34,680 bases of DNA from Bacteroidota bacterium. GTDB lineage: Bacteria > Bacteroidota > Bacteroidia > Bacteroidales > JAAUTT01. The stretch covers positions 1 through 34,680 of the forward strand of contig JAIFLU010000246.1 in NCBI GenBank assembly GCA_020048915.1, read 5' to 3'. The translations under genes were made by a program, and so were the position numbers. Positions 15,328-23,582 of the stretch are shown here, in pieces. Position 1 is the stretch's first letter. Each line of letters starts with the position of its first letter. The notes beneath the pieces were generated by a model. The model searched no databases. It was given only the letters and a program-made list of their open reading frames with translations, and was not told where the DNA came from.

Positions 15328-15403
15328 TAAAGGTAAGTGGAAGCCTCTGCTCAACTATCCCCTTTTTAGGGGATTTTATTTTTGTTGCGATGCCTTAGTT
15401 TTG
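15328..15403. promoter_or_regulatory. Bidirectional shared envelope promoter, copy D
   Basis: ATCCCCTTTTTAGGGGAT (15357-15374) is a perfect inverted repeat with 6-bp arms. To the left, 21 nt away, is TAAAGGTA (15328-15335), i.e. TACCTTTA for the OmpA gene on the minus strand. To the right, also 21 nt away, is TAGTTTTG (15396-15403), a perfect TAnnTTTG -7 box for the kinase-like gene at 15448. The site therefore has the shared GGGGAT-N21--7 arrangement in both directions. Neither side has a normal -33 TTTG at the usual spacing. Confidence 0.7.
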
Positions 15404-15447
15404 TCTAACTGCAATTATTTATAGGGTAATTATATATACCAGAGCTG

Positions 15448-15963
15448 ATGGGGAAAAACGTCATAATGTCAAACGAAGGAGCTATTCAATTTAGCCATGC
15501 ACTGGAACTGCTCAATTCATCAATTAAGGAGTTGTCGCAGATTGCCGATAGTTTAATACCCGAAAACCTTATTCGCGAAGGTATTGTATTTTATTTAACA
15601 GATTTTTGTACTTCTCTTGAAAATGATTGTGGTATAAAAACCAGCTTTGTTTCTGAAATAGAAGGCTTTTCTTTTTCTGAAGAAATTGAATTAATGCTGT
15701 ATCGGAATTTTAAGACAATGATAGGGCTCGTTTTAAAACATGTTCGATGTTCTGAACTGACTATAAGACTTATCTGTAAAGGAAATTTGCTACAGATCAT
15801 TGCTCAGGTTACTGGGGAAATAACAACTCCATTATCGTCAAATAGCTTGTTAAATGAAGAAACAGAGCAACTTAAATTTAACCTCAGTAAAGTGAACGGT
15901 TTGTTCCAAATTAAACCGGGAAAAGAGAAGGAATATGAGTTTGAGATTGCTTTCCAAATCTAA
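15448..15963 (+). CDS. Degenerate histidine-kinase core protein lacking the H-box
   Basis: This 171-aa protein aligns with the last ~170 residues of the two kinases encoded downstream. FSHALELLNSSIKEL matches FDHALGLLDSSIGEL of the first kinase, YLTDFCTSL matches ALSDFCDGL, IELMLYRNFK matches IGLYRIAQE, and EFEIAFQI matches the terminal beta strand EFLIEFSW. It begins just after where the phosphoacceptor helix (LARDLHDGLGG) would be, so the histidine is absent. The N-box ELINNAIKH has become TMIGLVLKH and no DNGKGF or GxGL motif remains, so ATP binding is unlikely. It has no signal peptide or membrane segment. An in-frame stop lies 21 nt upstream, so it is not a longer gene misread. Role unknown: decoy, dimerisation partner or relic. 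Confidence 0.75.
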   Translation: MGKNVIMSNEGAIQFSHALELLNSSIKELSQIADSLIPENLIREGIVFYLTDFCTSLENDCGIKTSFVSEIEGFSFSEEIELMLYRNFKTMIGLVLKHVRCSELTIRLICKGNLLQIIAQVTGEITTPLSSNSLLNEETEQLKFNLSKVNGLFQIKPGKEKEYEFEIAFQI

Positions 15964-16065
15964 TATTAACAAACTGTTTAAACTTAACACAGAGAATTCA
16001 TTATGAATATTAAAAGATAGTAGTGAATTCAAATAACAATGACCGAATAATCAATGTTGTTTTTT

Positions 16066-16136
16066 GAGAAGGCACAGAGATCACAGAGGGGAAATCGCCA
16101 GCGATTTCTAAAACTCTGTGTCCTCCGTGCCTTCTC
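16066..16136. repeat. Large palindromic intergenic element (REP/MITE-like)
   Basis: A 23-nt left arm (16066-16088) pairs with the right arm (16114-16136) at 20 of 23 positions. Nested inside is a perfect 8-bp inverted repeat GAAATCGC-CA-GCGATTTC (16091-16108). The arms carry the AAGGCACAGAG / CTCCGTGCCTT wording that recurs in dispersed intergenic palindromes of many bacteria. It lies in the 359-nt gap between the kinase-like gene and the first sensor kinase and encodes nothing. No flanking target duplication was identified. The rest of this gap, to 16322, shows no gene and no clear promoter. Confidence 0.8.
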
Positions 16137-16322
16137 AATACCATAAATTGTTTAAAAGCATTAATTTTCAAGGTTCAGAATTCTTTTTGAGAGCAAAACG
16201 GCTTTCTCTGTGTTATAAAAAAATTATGCATATTTTAAACCGTCTCTTACAATTTGTGCTTTCATTCAAAGATTTGTTTATTTTTATCTACCCTTTTATC
16301 TCAGAACGCTAATTATCCTTGC

Positions 16323-18164
16323 ATGAAACTATCTAATCTAATTTTCTTTTTAATACTGTTCTTTGGAAATGTTTCTGGTTTTAGTCAGAATAAGCCCACT
16401 AATGATTCAATAAGGATAGATTTTTTTTTAAAAGAATCGGTTCGTTACTCCGGCAAAAATCCTGATTCTAGTTTCTTTTATGCAGATAAAGCATTAAAGG
16501 ATGCCTATAAAACAGGATCTTCAAAATATTTATCTCTTGCTAACCAGCGACTAGGTCGGTATTATATTTCAAAAGAAAACTTTGGTGCTGCGGCAAATCA
16601 TTTTATTACGGCATTAAAACTTGAAGAACAGCGAAACGATGAGAGCCGTATTGCTGACCTAAACGATGACTTAGGCCGGATATATTCGTTGCTGGAAAAA
16701 TTCGGAAAATCGCTGGGCTATTATAACCAATCTCTTTCCTATTATTTGAAAAAGAAAGATACCCTGAATATTGCAAAAATGTATAGCCACATTGGACAGC
16801 TTTATAGTAGCAGGGAGTATTGTGAAACCCGAAGTTATGAGCAGAAGGTTAGTGATTATAACGATGCTATCGGTTATTTTGAGAAGACAATGCAATTGTG
16901 TGAGAAAATTGGGGCAAAACCGGGCATTATAAATGCTTATTTAAATTTAGCATCCATCTATAACCGGATGCAAAAACCTGAAAAGGCCCTCACGTATGGG
17001 TTAAAAGCAATGGATTATTATAAACAGGAAAACGATTGGAATGGTATTTCCGAAACATTTTACACTTTGGGAATAACATACCGGCGATTAAAGCAATATC
17101 AAAAAGCGGCAGATTGTTTAAATGAGGCGATTCGTATAGGGAAGAGGCTAAATATTACTGAAGGGATACAATTTGTTTATAGCGAATTGGCTCAGGTATA
17201 TGAAGATGCCGGAGAGTATAAGAAATCGCTCGCCAGTTATATTACTTATATGACTATCAGAGACTCCGTTTATAATAATGAAAAATCCAGGCAAATTTTC
17301 GAACTCGAAACAAAATATCAAACCGAAAAAAAAGAAAGGGAAATACTAGCGCTTGAAGTTGATAAAAAGAGAAAAAGCGATTTCATCGTGTTTTTATTAC
17401 TTGCCTCTGCTGTTATTGCAATGGGAGCAGTTGTGCTGGTTTCAAAAAACCGGAATAAGCGTTTGATAGCTGAAAAGAATTCGAAAATACATGAGCAAAA
17501 AATAGCCGAGCTGGAAAAAGACCGGCAACTTGTGGCGGTAAATGCATTGTTGCATGGCGAAGAAACGGAACGTGGGCGATTAGCGCGAGACCTTCACGAT
17601 GGATTGGGAGGATTGCTTTCGGGTATTAAGCTTACCCTTACCAACATGAAAGGGAATATGGTTTTACCGGGAGAACGTGTGGCGCAATTCGATCACGCAT
17701 TGGGACTTTTGGATTCATCAATAGGCGAATTACGCAGAGTTGCGCATAATATGATGCCCGAAGCCTTGGCGAAATTCGGGTTAAAAGATGCCTTGTCTGA
17801 TTTTTGCGATGGATTAGGAAATACTAGTGAATTGGATGTAAAATTTCAATTTTTTGGCAATCCTAATCGACTGGAGCAAAAATATGAAATAGGACTCTAT
17901 CGAATCGCCCAGGAACTAATCAACAATGCAATCAAACATGCCGAAGCCACCGAAATTTTGGTACAGGTAGTGCAAGATGAACAGCGGGTAAACCTTACTG
18001 TTCAGGATAATGGAAAAGGGTTCGATCAAAATAGTTTAAAAACTTCGAAAGGCTCTGGTTTGACTAATATCCGCTCCCGTATTGAATCACTGAATGGAAC
18101 AATTGATAGTAAGACTGACATCGGGAAAGGTTCGGAGTTTTTAATTGAATTTAGTTGGTCATAA
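16323..18164 (+). CDS. TPR-containing sensor histidine kinase 1 (HisKA_3 type)
   Basis: The 613-aa membrane sensor starts with a signal peptide (MKLSNLIFFLILFFGNVSGFSQ). Several tetratricopeptide repeats follow, probably periplasmic (about residues 35-320; for example ALTYGLKAMDYYKQENDW and KAADCLNEAIRIGK). One transmembrane helix (about 353-374) and a short coiled coil (about 378-415) lead to the kinase core. The phosphoacceptor is His425 in LARDLHDGLGG, the N-box is ELINNAIKH (Asn534/535), the G1 box is DNGKGF (from about 562) and the G2 box KGSGLTNI. The frame is open to a GTG at 16254, but the signal peptide fixes the start at 16323. The kinase is expected to phosphorylate the response regulator encoded at 20221. 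It is closely related to the next kinase. Confidence 0.92.
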   Translation: MKLSNLIFFLILFFGNVSGFSQNKPTNDSIRIDFFLKESVRYSGKNPDSSFFYADKALKDAYKTGSSKYLSLANQRLGRYYISKENFGAAANHFITALKLEEQRNDESRIADLNDDLGRIYSLLEKFGKSLGYYNQSLSYYLKKKDTLNIAKMYSHIGQLYSSREYCETRSYEQKVSDYNDAIGYFEKTMQLCEKIGAKPGIINAYLNLASIYNRMQKPEKALTYGLKAMDYYKQENDWNGISETFYTLGITYRRLKQYQKAADCLNEAIRIGKRLNITEGIQFVYSELAQVYEDAGEYKKSLASYITYMTIRDSVYNNEKSRQIFELETKYQTEKKEREILALEVDKKRKSDFIVFLLLASAVIAMGAVVLVSKNRNKRLIAEKNSKIHEQKIAELEKDRQLVAVNALLHGEETERGRLARDLHDGLGGLLSGIKLTLTNMKGNMVLPGERVAQFDHALGLLDSSIGELRRVAHNMMPEALAKFGLKDALSDFCDGLGNTSELDVKFQFFGNPNRLEQKYEIGLYRIAQELINNAIKHAEATEILVQVVQDEQRVNLTVQDNGKGFDQNSLKTSKGSGLTNIRSRIESLNGTIDSKTDIGKGSEFLIEFSWS

Positions 18165-18227
18165 AACTTTGTTTTAGTTACGTTTTAAAGAATTAACTTC
18201 TATACTACCTTGAAATAAACAAAATAT

Positions 18228-20204
18228 ATGAATAGAATTCTTTTAGTAATAGTATCCCTTTTTTGGATCAATTCGACTGGTGCTCAAACCAGTTCTCCTA
18301 AAATCGATTCTCTGCAAAGTTTATTAAAGAACAATCGGTTTAAAACACCCACAGAAAAGCTTGAAGTTCTGAGTGCTTTAACTTCCGAATATATGGAATC
18401 TGATTTAGTGAAAGCCGAATCAATTGCAAACGAGCAAATTAAACTGGCCCGCCAACAAAGTAATAATTCCTTCATAAATGATGCGTTGGAAAATTTTGGG
18501 CAGTTATTTTACTATCAGGGCCGGAACGACACTGCGCTCTATTGCTATAATCTTGCATATAATTATTATAAGTCGGCATCCGATCCTCAAAAAAAATATC
18601 ATGTTCTGAATAACATCGGAAATGTTTACAAAAACACCGGTAAATTCGATACTGCCATTGTTATTTACCACGAAGTGCTAAAATATTATGAGCAGGTAAA
18701 AAACAAAGAATGGGAATCAAAGCTTCTGGCTAATATTGGTTCCTTGTACTATACTTCGGGGAATGAGTCAAAAGCCAAAGAATATACGCTTAAAGCCATT
18801 TCACTTCAGCAGGTGTTAAGTGACAAATCCGGTCTGGGAGTTTCTTTGGTAAATCTGATGGTGTACGCTTTAAATGCCGAAAATTACAAGGAAGGAATAA
18901 AATATGGGGACGAAGCGCTTATAGCGCTCAAAGACGTTAATAAAGCATACTATGCCAGTGCCTTAATCCGCACCGGATATTGTTATTACATGGAGGGGGA
19001 ATATGAAAAGGCTATCCAATACACCTTAGAAGCAATTAAAATTAACGAAGAAAATAAGAGTAAAGTGGGGATGATGGAATCGTACCGTACCCTTGCCGAT
19101 TATTATGTGGAACAAAAACAATATGTAAAAGCCAAAGATATTGGAATTAAAGCCCTGCAAATAGCCGACACTACGAATCGATTCGATTTGCGCCATATAT
19201 ACGACTTGCTGAAGCGTGTGTCGATTTACCTGAATGAGCCTGAAAATGCAATTAAGTATTCCGGATTGCAGATAAAAGTTATTGAAGAATTCTTAAATAA
19301 AGATTGGGCTGAGAAGATATCGGATGCGGATATAAAATACCAAACCGAGAAAAAAGAAAAAGCAATACTCACCCTGACTGCAGAAAAGAATACACAGAAA
19401 ATTCTTATTTATTCTTTAAGTGCGGTTCTTGCTCTAGGAGGTTTGCTGGCCTATTTTGTTTATCGAAATATTAGAAGTAAAAAAACGATTGCAGAACAAG
19501 ATGCTTTATTAAAAGAAAAGCAGATAATTGAACTGGAAAAAGATCGCAAATTATTGGCTACCCAATCGGTTTTAAAGGGGGAAGAAGCTGAACGTAGCCG
19601 GTTAGCCCGTGACCTACACGATGGATTAGGCGGTTTGCTTACCAGCGTTAAACTTTCGTTGGCAAATGCAAAAGGGAATTTTATTATTACAGACGATGGT
19701 GTTGCCCAATACGACCGTGTTTTGGGCTTACTGGATACATCGATGCGCGAGCTTCGCCGGGTAGCCCACAATATGATGCCCGAAGCCCTGGTGAAATTTG
19801 GTATAAAAGATGCTGTTTCTGACTTTTGCAATAATCTGGGAGATAATAAACGTGACGTAGCTATTCAATTTCAGTTCTTTGGAGAAGAAACCCGAATCGA
19901 CTCAAAATTTGAAATCGCCATCTATAGAATAACCCAGGAACTGGTTAATAATGCGTTGAAGTATGCTCAGGCCACAGAGCTTTTAGTTCAGTTAGTTCAG
20001 GAAAAAGAAAGGGTTCATCTTACAGTTCAGGACAATGGAAAGGGATTCGATACCCGTATTCTTAAAACGTCTAAAGGAGCCGGATTTGCGAATATTACCT
20101 CCAGAGTTGAATCGTTAAATGGAAACCTGGAAATTTATTCTGAACCCGATAAAGGTGCCGAGGTAACCGTAGAATTTACGTGGCAAACAAACTCCGAAAA
20201 CTAA
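18228..20204 (+). CDS. TPR-containing sensor histidine kinase 2 (HisKA_3 type)
   Basis: The 658-aa product has the same plan as kinase 1: signal peptide (MNRILLVIVSLFWINSTGAQ), tetratricopeptide repeats at about residues 40-330 (KYHVLNNIGNVYKNTGKFDTA, YEKAIQYTLEAIKINEENK), one transmembrane helix at about 391-414, a coiled coil, then the catalytic core. His464 lies in LARDLHDGLGG, the N-box is ELVNNALKY (Asn574/575), G1 is DNGKGF (602-607) and G2 KGAGFANI. The kinase cores of the two proteins are strongly alike while the TPR halves differ, as expected for a tandem duplication followed by sensor divergence. It follows kinase 1 by 63 nt and precedes the response regulator by 16 nt, so the three are likely one operon. 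Confidence 0.93.
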   Translation: MNRILLVIVSLFWINSTGAQTSSPKIDSLQSLLKNNRFKTPTEKLEVLSALTSEYMESDLVKAESIANEQIKLARQQSNNSFINDALENFGQLFYYQGRNDTALYCYNLAYNYYKSASDPQKKYHVLNNIGNVYKNTGKFDTAIVIYHEVLKYYEQVKNKEWESKLLANIGSLYYTSGNESKAKEYTLKAISLQQVLSDKSGLGVSLVNLMVYALNAENYKEGIKYGDEALIALKDVNKAYYASALIRTGYCYYMEGEYEKAIQYTLEAIKINEENKSKVGMMESYRTLADYYVEQKQYVKAKDIGIKALQIADTTNRFDLRHIYDLLKRVSIYLNEPENAIKYSGLQIKVIEEFLNKDWAEKISDADIKYQTEKKEKAILTLTAEKNTQKILIYSLSAVLALGGLLAYFVYRNIRSKKTIAEQDALLKEKQIIELEKDRKLLATQSVLKGEEAERSRLARDLHDGLGGLLTSVKLSLANAKGNFIITDDGVAQYDRVLGLLDTSMRELRRVAHNMMPEALVKFGIKDAVSDFCNNLGDNKRDVAIQFQFFGEETRIDSKFEIAIYRITQELVNNALKYAQATELLVQLVQEKERVHLTVQDNGKGFDTRILKTSKGAGFANITSRVESLNGNLEIYSEPDKGAEVTVEFTWQTNSEN

Positions 20205-20220
20205 CCTAAATCCATATACC

Positions 20221-20847
20221 ATGATCGATGTTTTAATTATTGAAGATCACCCGGTAGTGGTGGAAGGGATGAAAAAACTTCTGCTCGATTCCGGCTTGGC
20301 AAAACTTTGTGTAACAGCCTCGACCGGAAAAGAAGCGCTTACATATCTCAGAAATTTCAATCCGGATATTGTTCTGCTCGATATTAACCTTCCCGATATT
20401 AACGGGATTGATTTGTGTAAGACCTTGAAACTGCAATATCCAACAATAAAGATATTAGCCATAAGTTCATTTAGTCAACGCAGCTATATTGTTCGCATGA
20501 TGGAGAATGGTGCCATGGGATATTTACTGAAAAATTCCTCCGAAGAAGAAATTACTGCTGCAATTCACGATATTATTGCCGGGAAAATCCATTTGGGTTT
20601 TGAGGCAAACGAAATATTAAATAAATCGGATAAAACTGATGGAGGGCCCGTTCTTTCAAGGCGCGAGAAAGAAGTGCTTCAATTTATTGGCGATGGTTTT
20701 ACAAACCAGGAAATTGGCGATAAAATGTTTATCAGTCCGCTAACAGTCGATAGTCATCGTAAAAACCTATTAATGAAACTCAATGCCCGCAATACCGCCG
20801 CTTTAATAAAAATAGCAATTAACAAAGGGTTTATTGAAATTGATTAA
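20221..20847 (+). CDS. NarL/LuxR-family response regulator
   Basis: The 208-aa regulator has a receiver domain (about residues 1-122) with acidic pair Glu8/Asp9, phosphoacceptor Asp54 in DIVLLDINLPD and conserved Lys104 in GYLLKNSS. A LuxR-type helix-turn-helix follows at about 144-208 (LSRREKEVLQFIGDGFTNQEI, then SPLTVDSHRKNLLMKL). It is the only DNA-binding partner beside the two HisKA_3 kinases, which normally pair with NarL-type regulators. Regulators of this class bind short inverted repeats, so the ATCCCC/GGGGAT palindromes in front of the neighbouring envelope genes are plausible targets. That link is inference. Confidence 0.95.
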   Translation: MIDVLIIEDHPVVVEGMKKLLLDSGLAKLCVTASTGKEALTYLRNFNPDIVLLDINLPDINGIDLCKTLKLQYPTIKILAISSFSQRSYIVRMMENGAMGYLLKNSSEEEITAAIHDIIAGKIHLGFEANEILNKSDKTDGGPVLSRREKEVLQFIGDGFTNQEIGDKMFISPLTVDSHRKNLLMKLNARNTAALIKIAINKGFIEID

Positions 20848-20924
20848 TTTCTGGCAAATTCTCCATTTGAACTATCTAATAAAAGCATTGTTTAATTATA
20901 TTATAAATTTAATTAAACAAAAAG

Positions 20925-21386
20925 ATGCGCCGTTTTGAATTTATTCAAATTTTACCTATTTCAATGGAGGAGGCATGGAGCTTTTTCTCCAATCCAACAA
21001 ATCTGGGAAAGATCACTCCGCCTGAGATGAATTTCAGGATTATCGGAAATTTACCCCAAAAAGTTTACGAAGGAATGTTTATTGTTTATAAGGTTTCGCC
21101 TCTGGCAGGTATCCCAATGCAATGGGTTACTGAAATTACACATGTTCGGGAACCGCATTTTTTTATCGATGAGCAGCGGAAAGGACCTTATTCCATCTGG
21201 CATCACGAACATCATTTCGAACAGGTGCCCGAAGGTATAAAAATGACTGATATCCTTTATTATAGTGTTCCCTTTGGTTGGCTTGGGAAATTAGTCGACA
21301 TGCTTTTAGTAAAAAGGAAAGTGCTGGATATTTTTACTTTCCGAAAACAAGTTTTGCTTAAGTTGTATAATCAACTTGTTACTTAA
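20925..21386 (+). CDS. SRPBCC-superfamily protein
   Basis: The 153-aa protein shows the helix-grip fold of SRPBCC/START-like proteins. An opening strand FEFIQILPISMEEAWSFF is followed by the NLGKITPPEMNF helix and then strands such as MFIVYKVSPLAG and QWVTEITHVREPHFF, ending in a long C-terminal helix (FTFRKQVLLKLYNQL). Such proteins bind hydrophobic ligands in a deep pocket, and this short type is common next to photolyase or cell-division-inhibitor-like genes, which are not present here. Ligand unknown. Its 3' end overlaps the convergent Nramp gene by 8 nt. Confidence 0.85.
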   Translation: MRRFEFIQILPISMEEAWSFFSNPTNLGKITPPEMNFRIIGNLPQKVYEGMFIVYKVSPLAGIPMQWVTEITHVREPHFFIDEQRKGPYSIWHHEHHFEQVPEGIKMTDILYYSVPFGWLGKLVDMLLVKRKVLDIFTFRKQVLLKLYNQLVT

Positions 21387-22668
21387 AAAAGCTGATAAAC
21401 AGCAAAATATTTAAAGTGGCTACAATGAGTCCAAAAAACAATAAAACAGCAGCGGTGAATTTTGTATTAGCATACTTTCCCATCACCTTTTTGGATGAAG
21501 TAAGGTAAATCTGCAGGAAAATTGTAAACGGTAACTGAATACTCAGGATCATTTGCGAAATTATCAGTGCCTTGAAAGGATTTCCAGTAAACAGGATGAT
21601 AACATAAGCGGCTATTAGCGAAATACCAATTCCAATTCGCGAATGGTTATCCTTTATGTCATAAGGTTCACTAAAAATTCCGGCAAAGATACTTCCTCCA
21701 GCCATTGCCGATGTGATTGTTGAGGCAATTCCGGCAAAAAGCAGGGCTGAGGCAAATATAACTCCTGCGCTTTTACCAACCAATGGAGTAAGAAGCGAAT
21801 GGGCTTGTTCCAATTCATTTACCTGAATTCCAGCCGTAAAAAAGGTGCTTGCAGCAAGTAAAATCATAGCGCTGTTAATCGCCCAACCAACAATCATCGA
21901 AAAAAGCGTATCGAAAAACTCGTAATCGAGTTGCTTCTTAATAACTTTTTCGTCTTCGAGGTTCCATTGACGGCTTTGAATAACTTCAGAGTGCAGAAAG
22001 AGGTTGTGCGGCATTACTACAGCCCCCAAAACACTCATGATTATCATGATGGAACCTTCGGGAATACTTGGAGTAACCCAGCTGATTCCAGCTGCCGCCC
22101 AATCGATATCGACCAGACTTAATTCGTAGATAAAAGAAATGCCAATTACGGATACAAATCCTACAATAATCTTTTCAATTAGCTTGTACGAATTTGTAAA
22201 TAGCATTACCACTACAAATATCATAACCATTAACGCCCCTGCGGGAATAGGTATTTTAAACAGCATATTTAGGGCAATCGCCCCCCCTAATATTTCGGCC
22301 AGCGATGTAGAAACCGAGGCAAATACTGCTGTTGTAAGTATTGTTTTCGAAACAATTTTTGGGGTATAAAGAGTTGCAGCCTCGGAGAGACAAAGTCCGG
22401 TGGCTATTCCAAGGTGCGCTACATTATGCTGCAAAACTATCAGCATGATTGTGGAAAGGGTTACCATCCATAGTAATTCGTATCCATAGCTGGCTCCGGC
22501 AGCAATATTCGATGCCCAGTTGCCCGGATCGATAAATCCAACAGTTACTAATAATCCGGGGCCAATATATTTGAAAATTTTTAATGCTTCAAATTGGGGC
22601 TTTTGCCCTTTTTTATCGATGTTGTTTAAAAATGCAAATGGTTTTAGTATATTGAATTTGAAAGCCAT
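21379..22668 (-). CDS. Nramp-family divalent metal ion transporter
   Basis: The 429-aa inner-membrane protein has about 11 hydrophobic segments and both Nramp metal-site signatures. DPGN is in TM1 (Asp47-Asn50) and the MPHN sequence (Met219-Asn222) is in TM6; Asp, Asn and Met of these motifs coordinate Mn2+ or Fe2+ in the family. Proton-coupled import of Mn2+/Fe2+ is expected. Presence of the Met argues for a true transition-metal carrier rather than a Mg2+ or Al3+ variant. It follows the HAD gene by 114 nt on the same strand and may be read through from that promoter. No MntR- or Fur-like site was recognised upstream. Confidence 0.93.
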   Translation of the reverse strand: MAFKFNILKPFAFLNNIDKKGQKPQFEALKIFKYIGPGLLVTVGFIDPGNWASNIAAGASYGYELLWMVTLSTIMLIVLQHNVAHLGIATGLCLSEAATLYTPKIVSKTILTTAVFASVSTSLAEILGGAIALNMLFKIPIPAGALMVMIFVVVMLFTNSYKLIEKIIVGFVSVIGISFIYELSLVDIDWAAAGISWVTPSIPEGSIMIIMSVLGAVVMPHNLFLHSEVIQSRQWNLEDEKVIKKQLDYEFFDTLFSMIVGWAINSAMILLAASTFFTAGIQVNELEQAHSLLTPLVGKSAGVIFASALLFAGIASTITSAMAGGSIFAGIFSEPYDIKDNHSRIGIGISLIAAYVIILFTGNPFKALIISQMILSIQLPFTIFLQIYLTSSKKVMGKYANTKFTAAVLLFFGLIVATLNILLFISFFK

Positions 22669-22782
22669 GATTCTATTAATTTAGAGGGTAAAACCCAATT
22701 CTTTTTAATACAGTACAACTGAATTTAACGATTTTAACTTATTTGTAAGACAAATTACTGCAAATATTGTTTTCTTTCGGTT

Positions 22783-23436
22783 CTATTGCCAATTAAAAAC
22801 TTCATTGGGTACATCAAAAAACGAATCGATTACCCAATCAGCCTCGGTTAGCTTCTCTTTTCCGAAACTTGAAGTAATTGCCAAACATTTACAGCCGGCC
22901 GATTTTGCAGCTTTAATTCCATTTACAGCATCTTCCACTACCAAACAATTTTCTGGCAATAGCCCTAATTTTTCAGCAGCTTTTAGAAATACCTCCGGAT
23001 GTGGTTTTTTATGCTCTACTTCTAAACCGTTTACGGTAGCATGAAATGTTTGATCCGAAAATTTTAATTCCCGCAGATTTATTTCCATTTTTACCCTATC
23101 GGCGCTGGTAGCAACGGCTAATTTAAGATTTTCAGAACGACACCGCGCAATAAACTCTTTTATACCGGGCAATGGGTTAAGCTTTCCTTTTACTAGTTCG
23201 TCGTAAATTTCGTAAGTTCTCGTTTTGTCTCGCTCCAAATTGATGGTATAGCCATACTTTTCGGCTACTCCACCCAGGTATCGGTTTTCTCCGGTGCCAA
23301 CAAACGGAAGGAAATCTTCGGGCTCAACATAAATGCATTGTTCCGCAAACATTTTGATAGCTGCTTCGGCGATAAAATGTTCGGAGTCCACTAAAACTCC
23401 ATCCATATCGAAAAGAATTCCTTTAAGGATACTCAT
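22783..23436 (-). CDS. HAD-family hydrolase, beta-phosphoglucomutase-like
   Basis: The 217-aa protein is a subfamily I haloacid dehalogenase enzyme with a helical cap. Motif I is LFDMDGVLVDSE (nucleophile Asp10, acid/base Asp12), motif II is LAVATSADRVK, the lysine motif is HKKPHPEVFLKAAEKLG, and motif III is CLVVEDAVNGIKAAKSAG. This set fits beta-phosphoglucomutase or sugar-phosphate phosphatase-like members; the exact substrate cannot be read from sequence. It diverges from a GntR/UTRA regulator across 183 nt that hold two matching palindromes, so it is probably a target of that regulator and its substrate may relate to the effector. Confidence 0.88.
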   Translation of the reverse strand: MSILKGILFDMDGVLVDSEHFIAEAAIKMFAEQCIYVEPEDFLPFVGTGENRYLGGVAEKYGYTINLERDKTRTYEIYDELVKGKLNPLPGIKEFIARCRSENLKLAVATSADRVKMEINLRELKFSDQTFHATVNGLEVEHKKPHPEVFLKAAEKLGLLPENCLVVEDAVNGIKAAKSAGCKCLAITSSFGKEKLTEADWVIDSFFDVPNEVFNWQ

Positions 23437-23494
23437 TTTTGGGACGTATTAAATAAGTTTAAAAGTATTTACCTGCTAATTAGTATTTTTCGTA

Positions 23495-23514
23495 AAACAT
23501 GTAAATACATGTTT
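23495..23514. promoter_or_regulatory. GntR operator O1
   Basis: AAACATGTAAATACATGTTT is an inverted repeat with 9-bp arms and a 2-bp AA centre. It shares the core TGTAAATACA with the second site 88 bp away. It lies between the divergent HAD and GntR genes, 59 nt upstream of the HAD start codon, and abuts a TATTTTTG -7 box (23527-23534) facing the GntR gene. Confidence 0.8.
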
Positions 23515-23526
23515 GTAATATTTTTC

Positions 23527-23534
23527 TATTTTTG
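23527..23534 (+). promoter_or_regulatory. -7 box of the GntR gene promoter
   Basis: TATTTTTG matches the Bacteroidota consensus TAnnTTTG. Operator O1 ends 12 nt upstream and O2 lies downstream in the leader, so a bound regulator at either site would block transcription. No TTTG at the standard -33 spacing is seen. Confidence 0.5.
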
Positions 23535-23582
23535 TCATTAGAATAATGAATCTAATACGCTTATAATACAAATATACAATAT

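Noticed and set aside
16118..16312. A 64-codon open frame starting inside the palindromic element
   Set aside because: It overlaps the repeat arm, has no family resemblance and no promoter; it is a chance frame.
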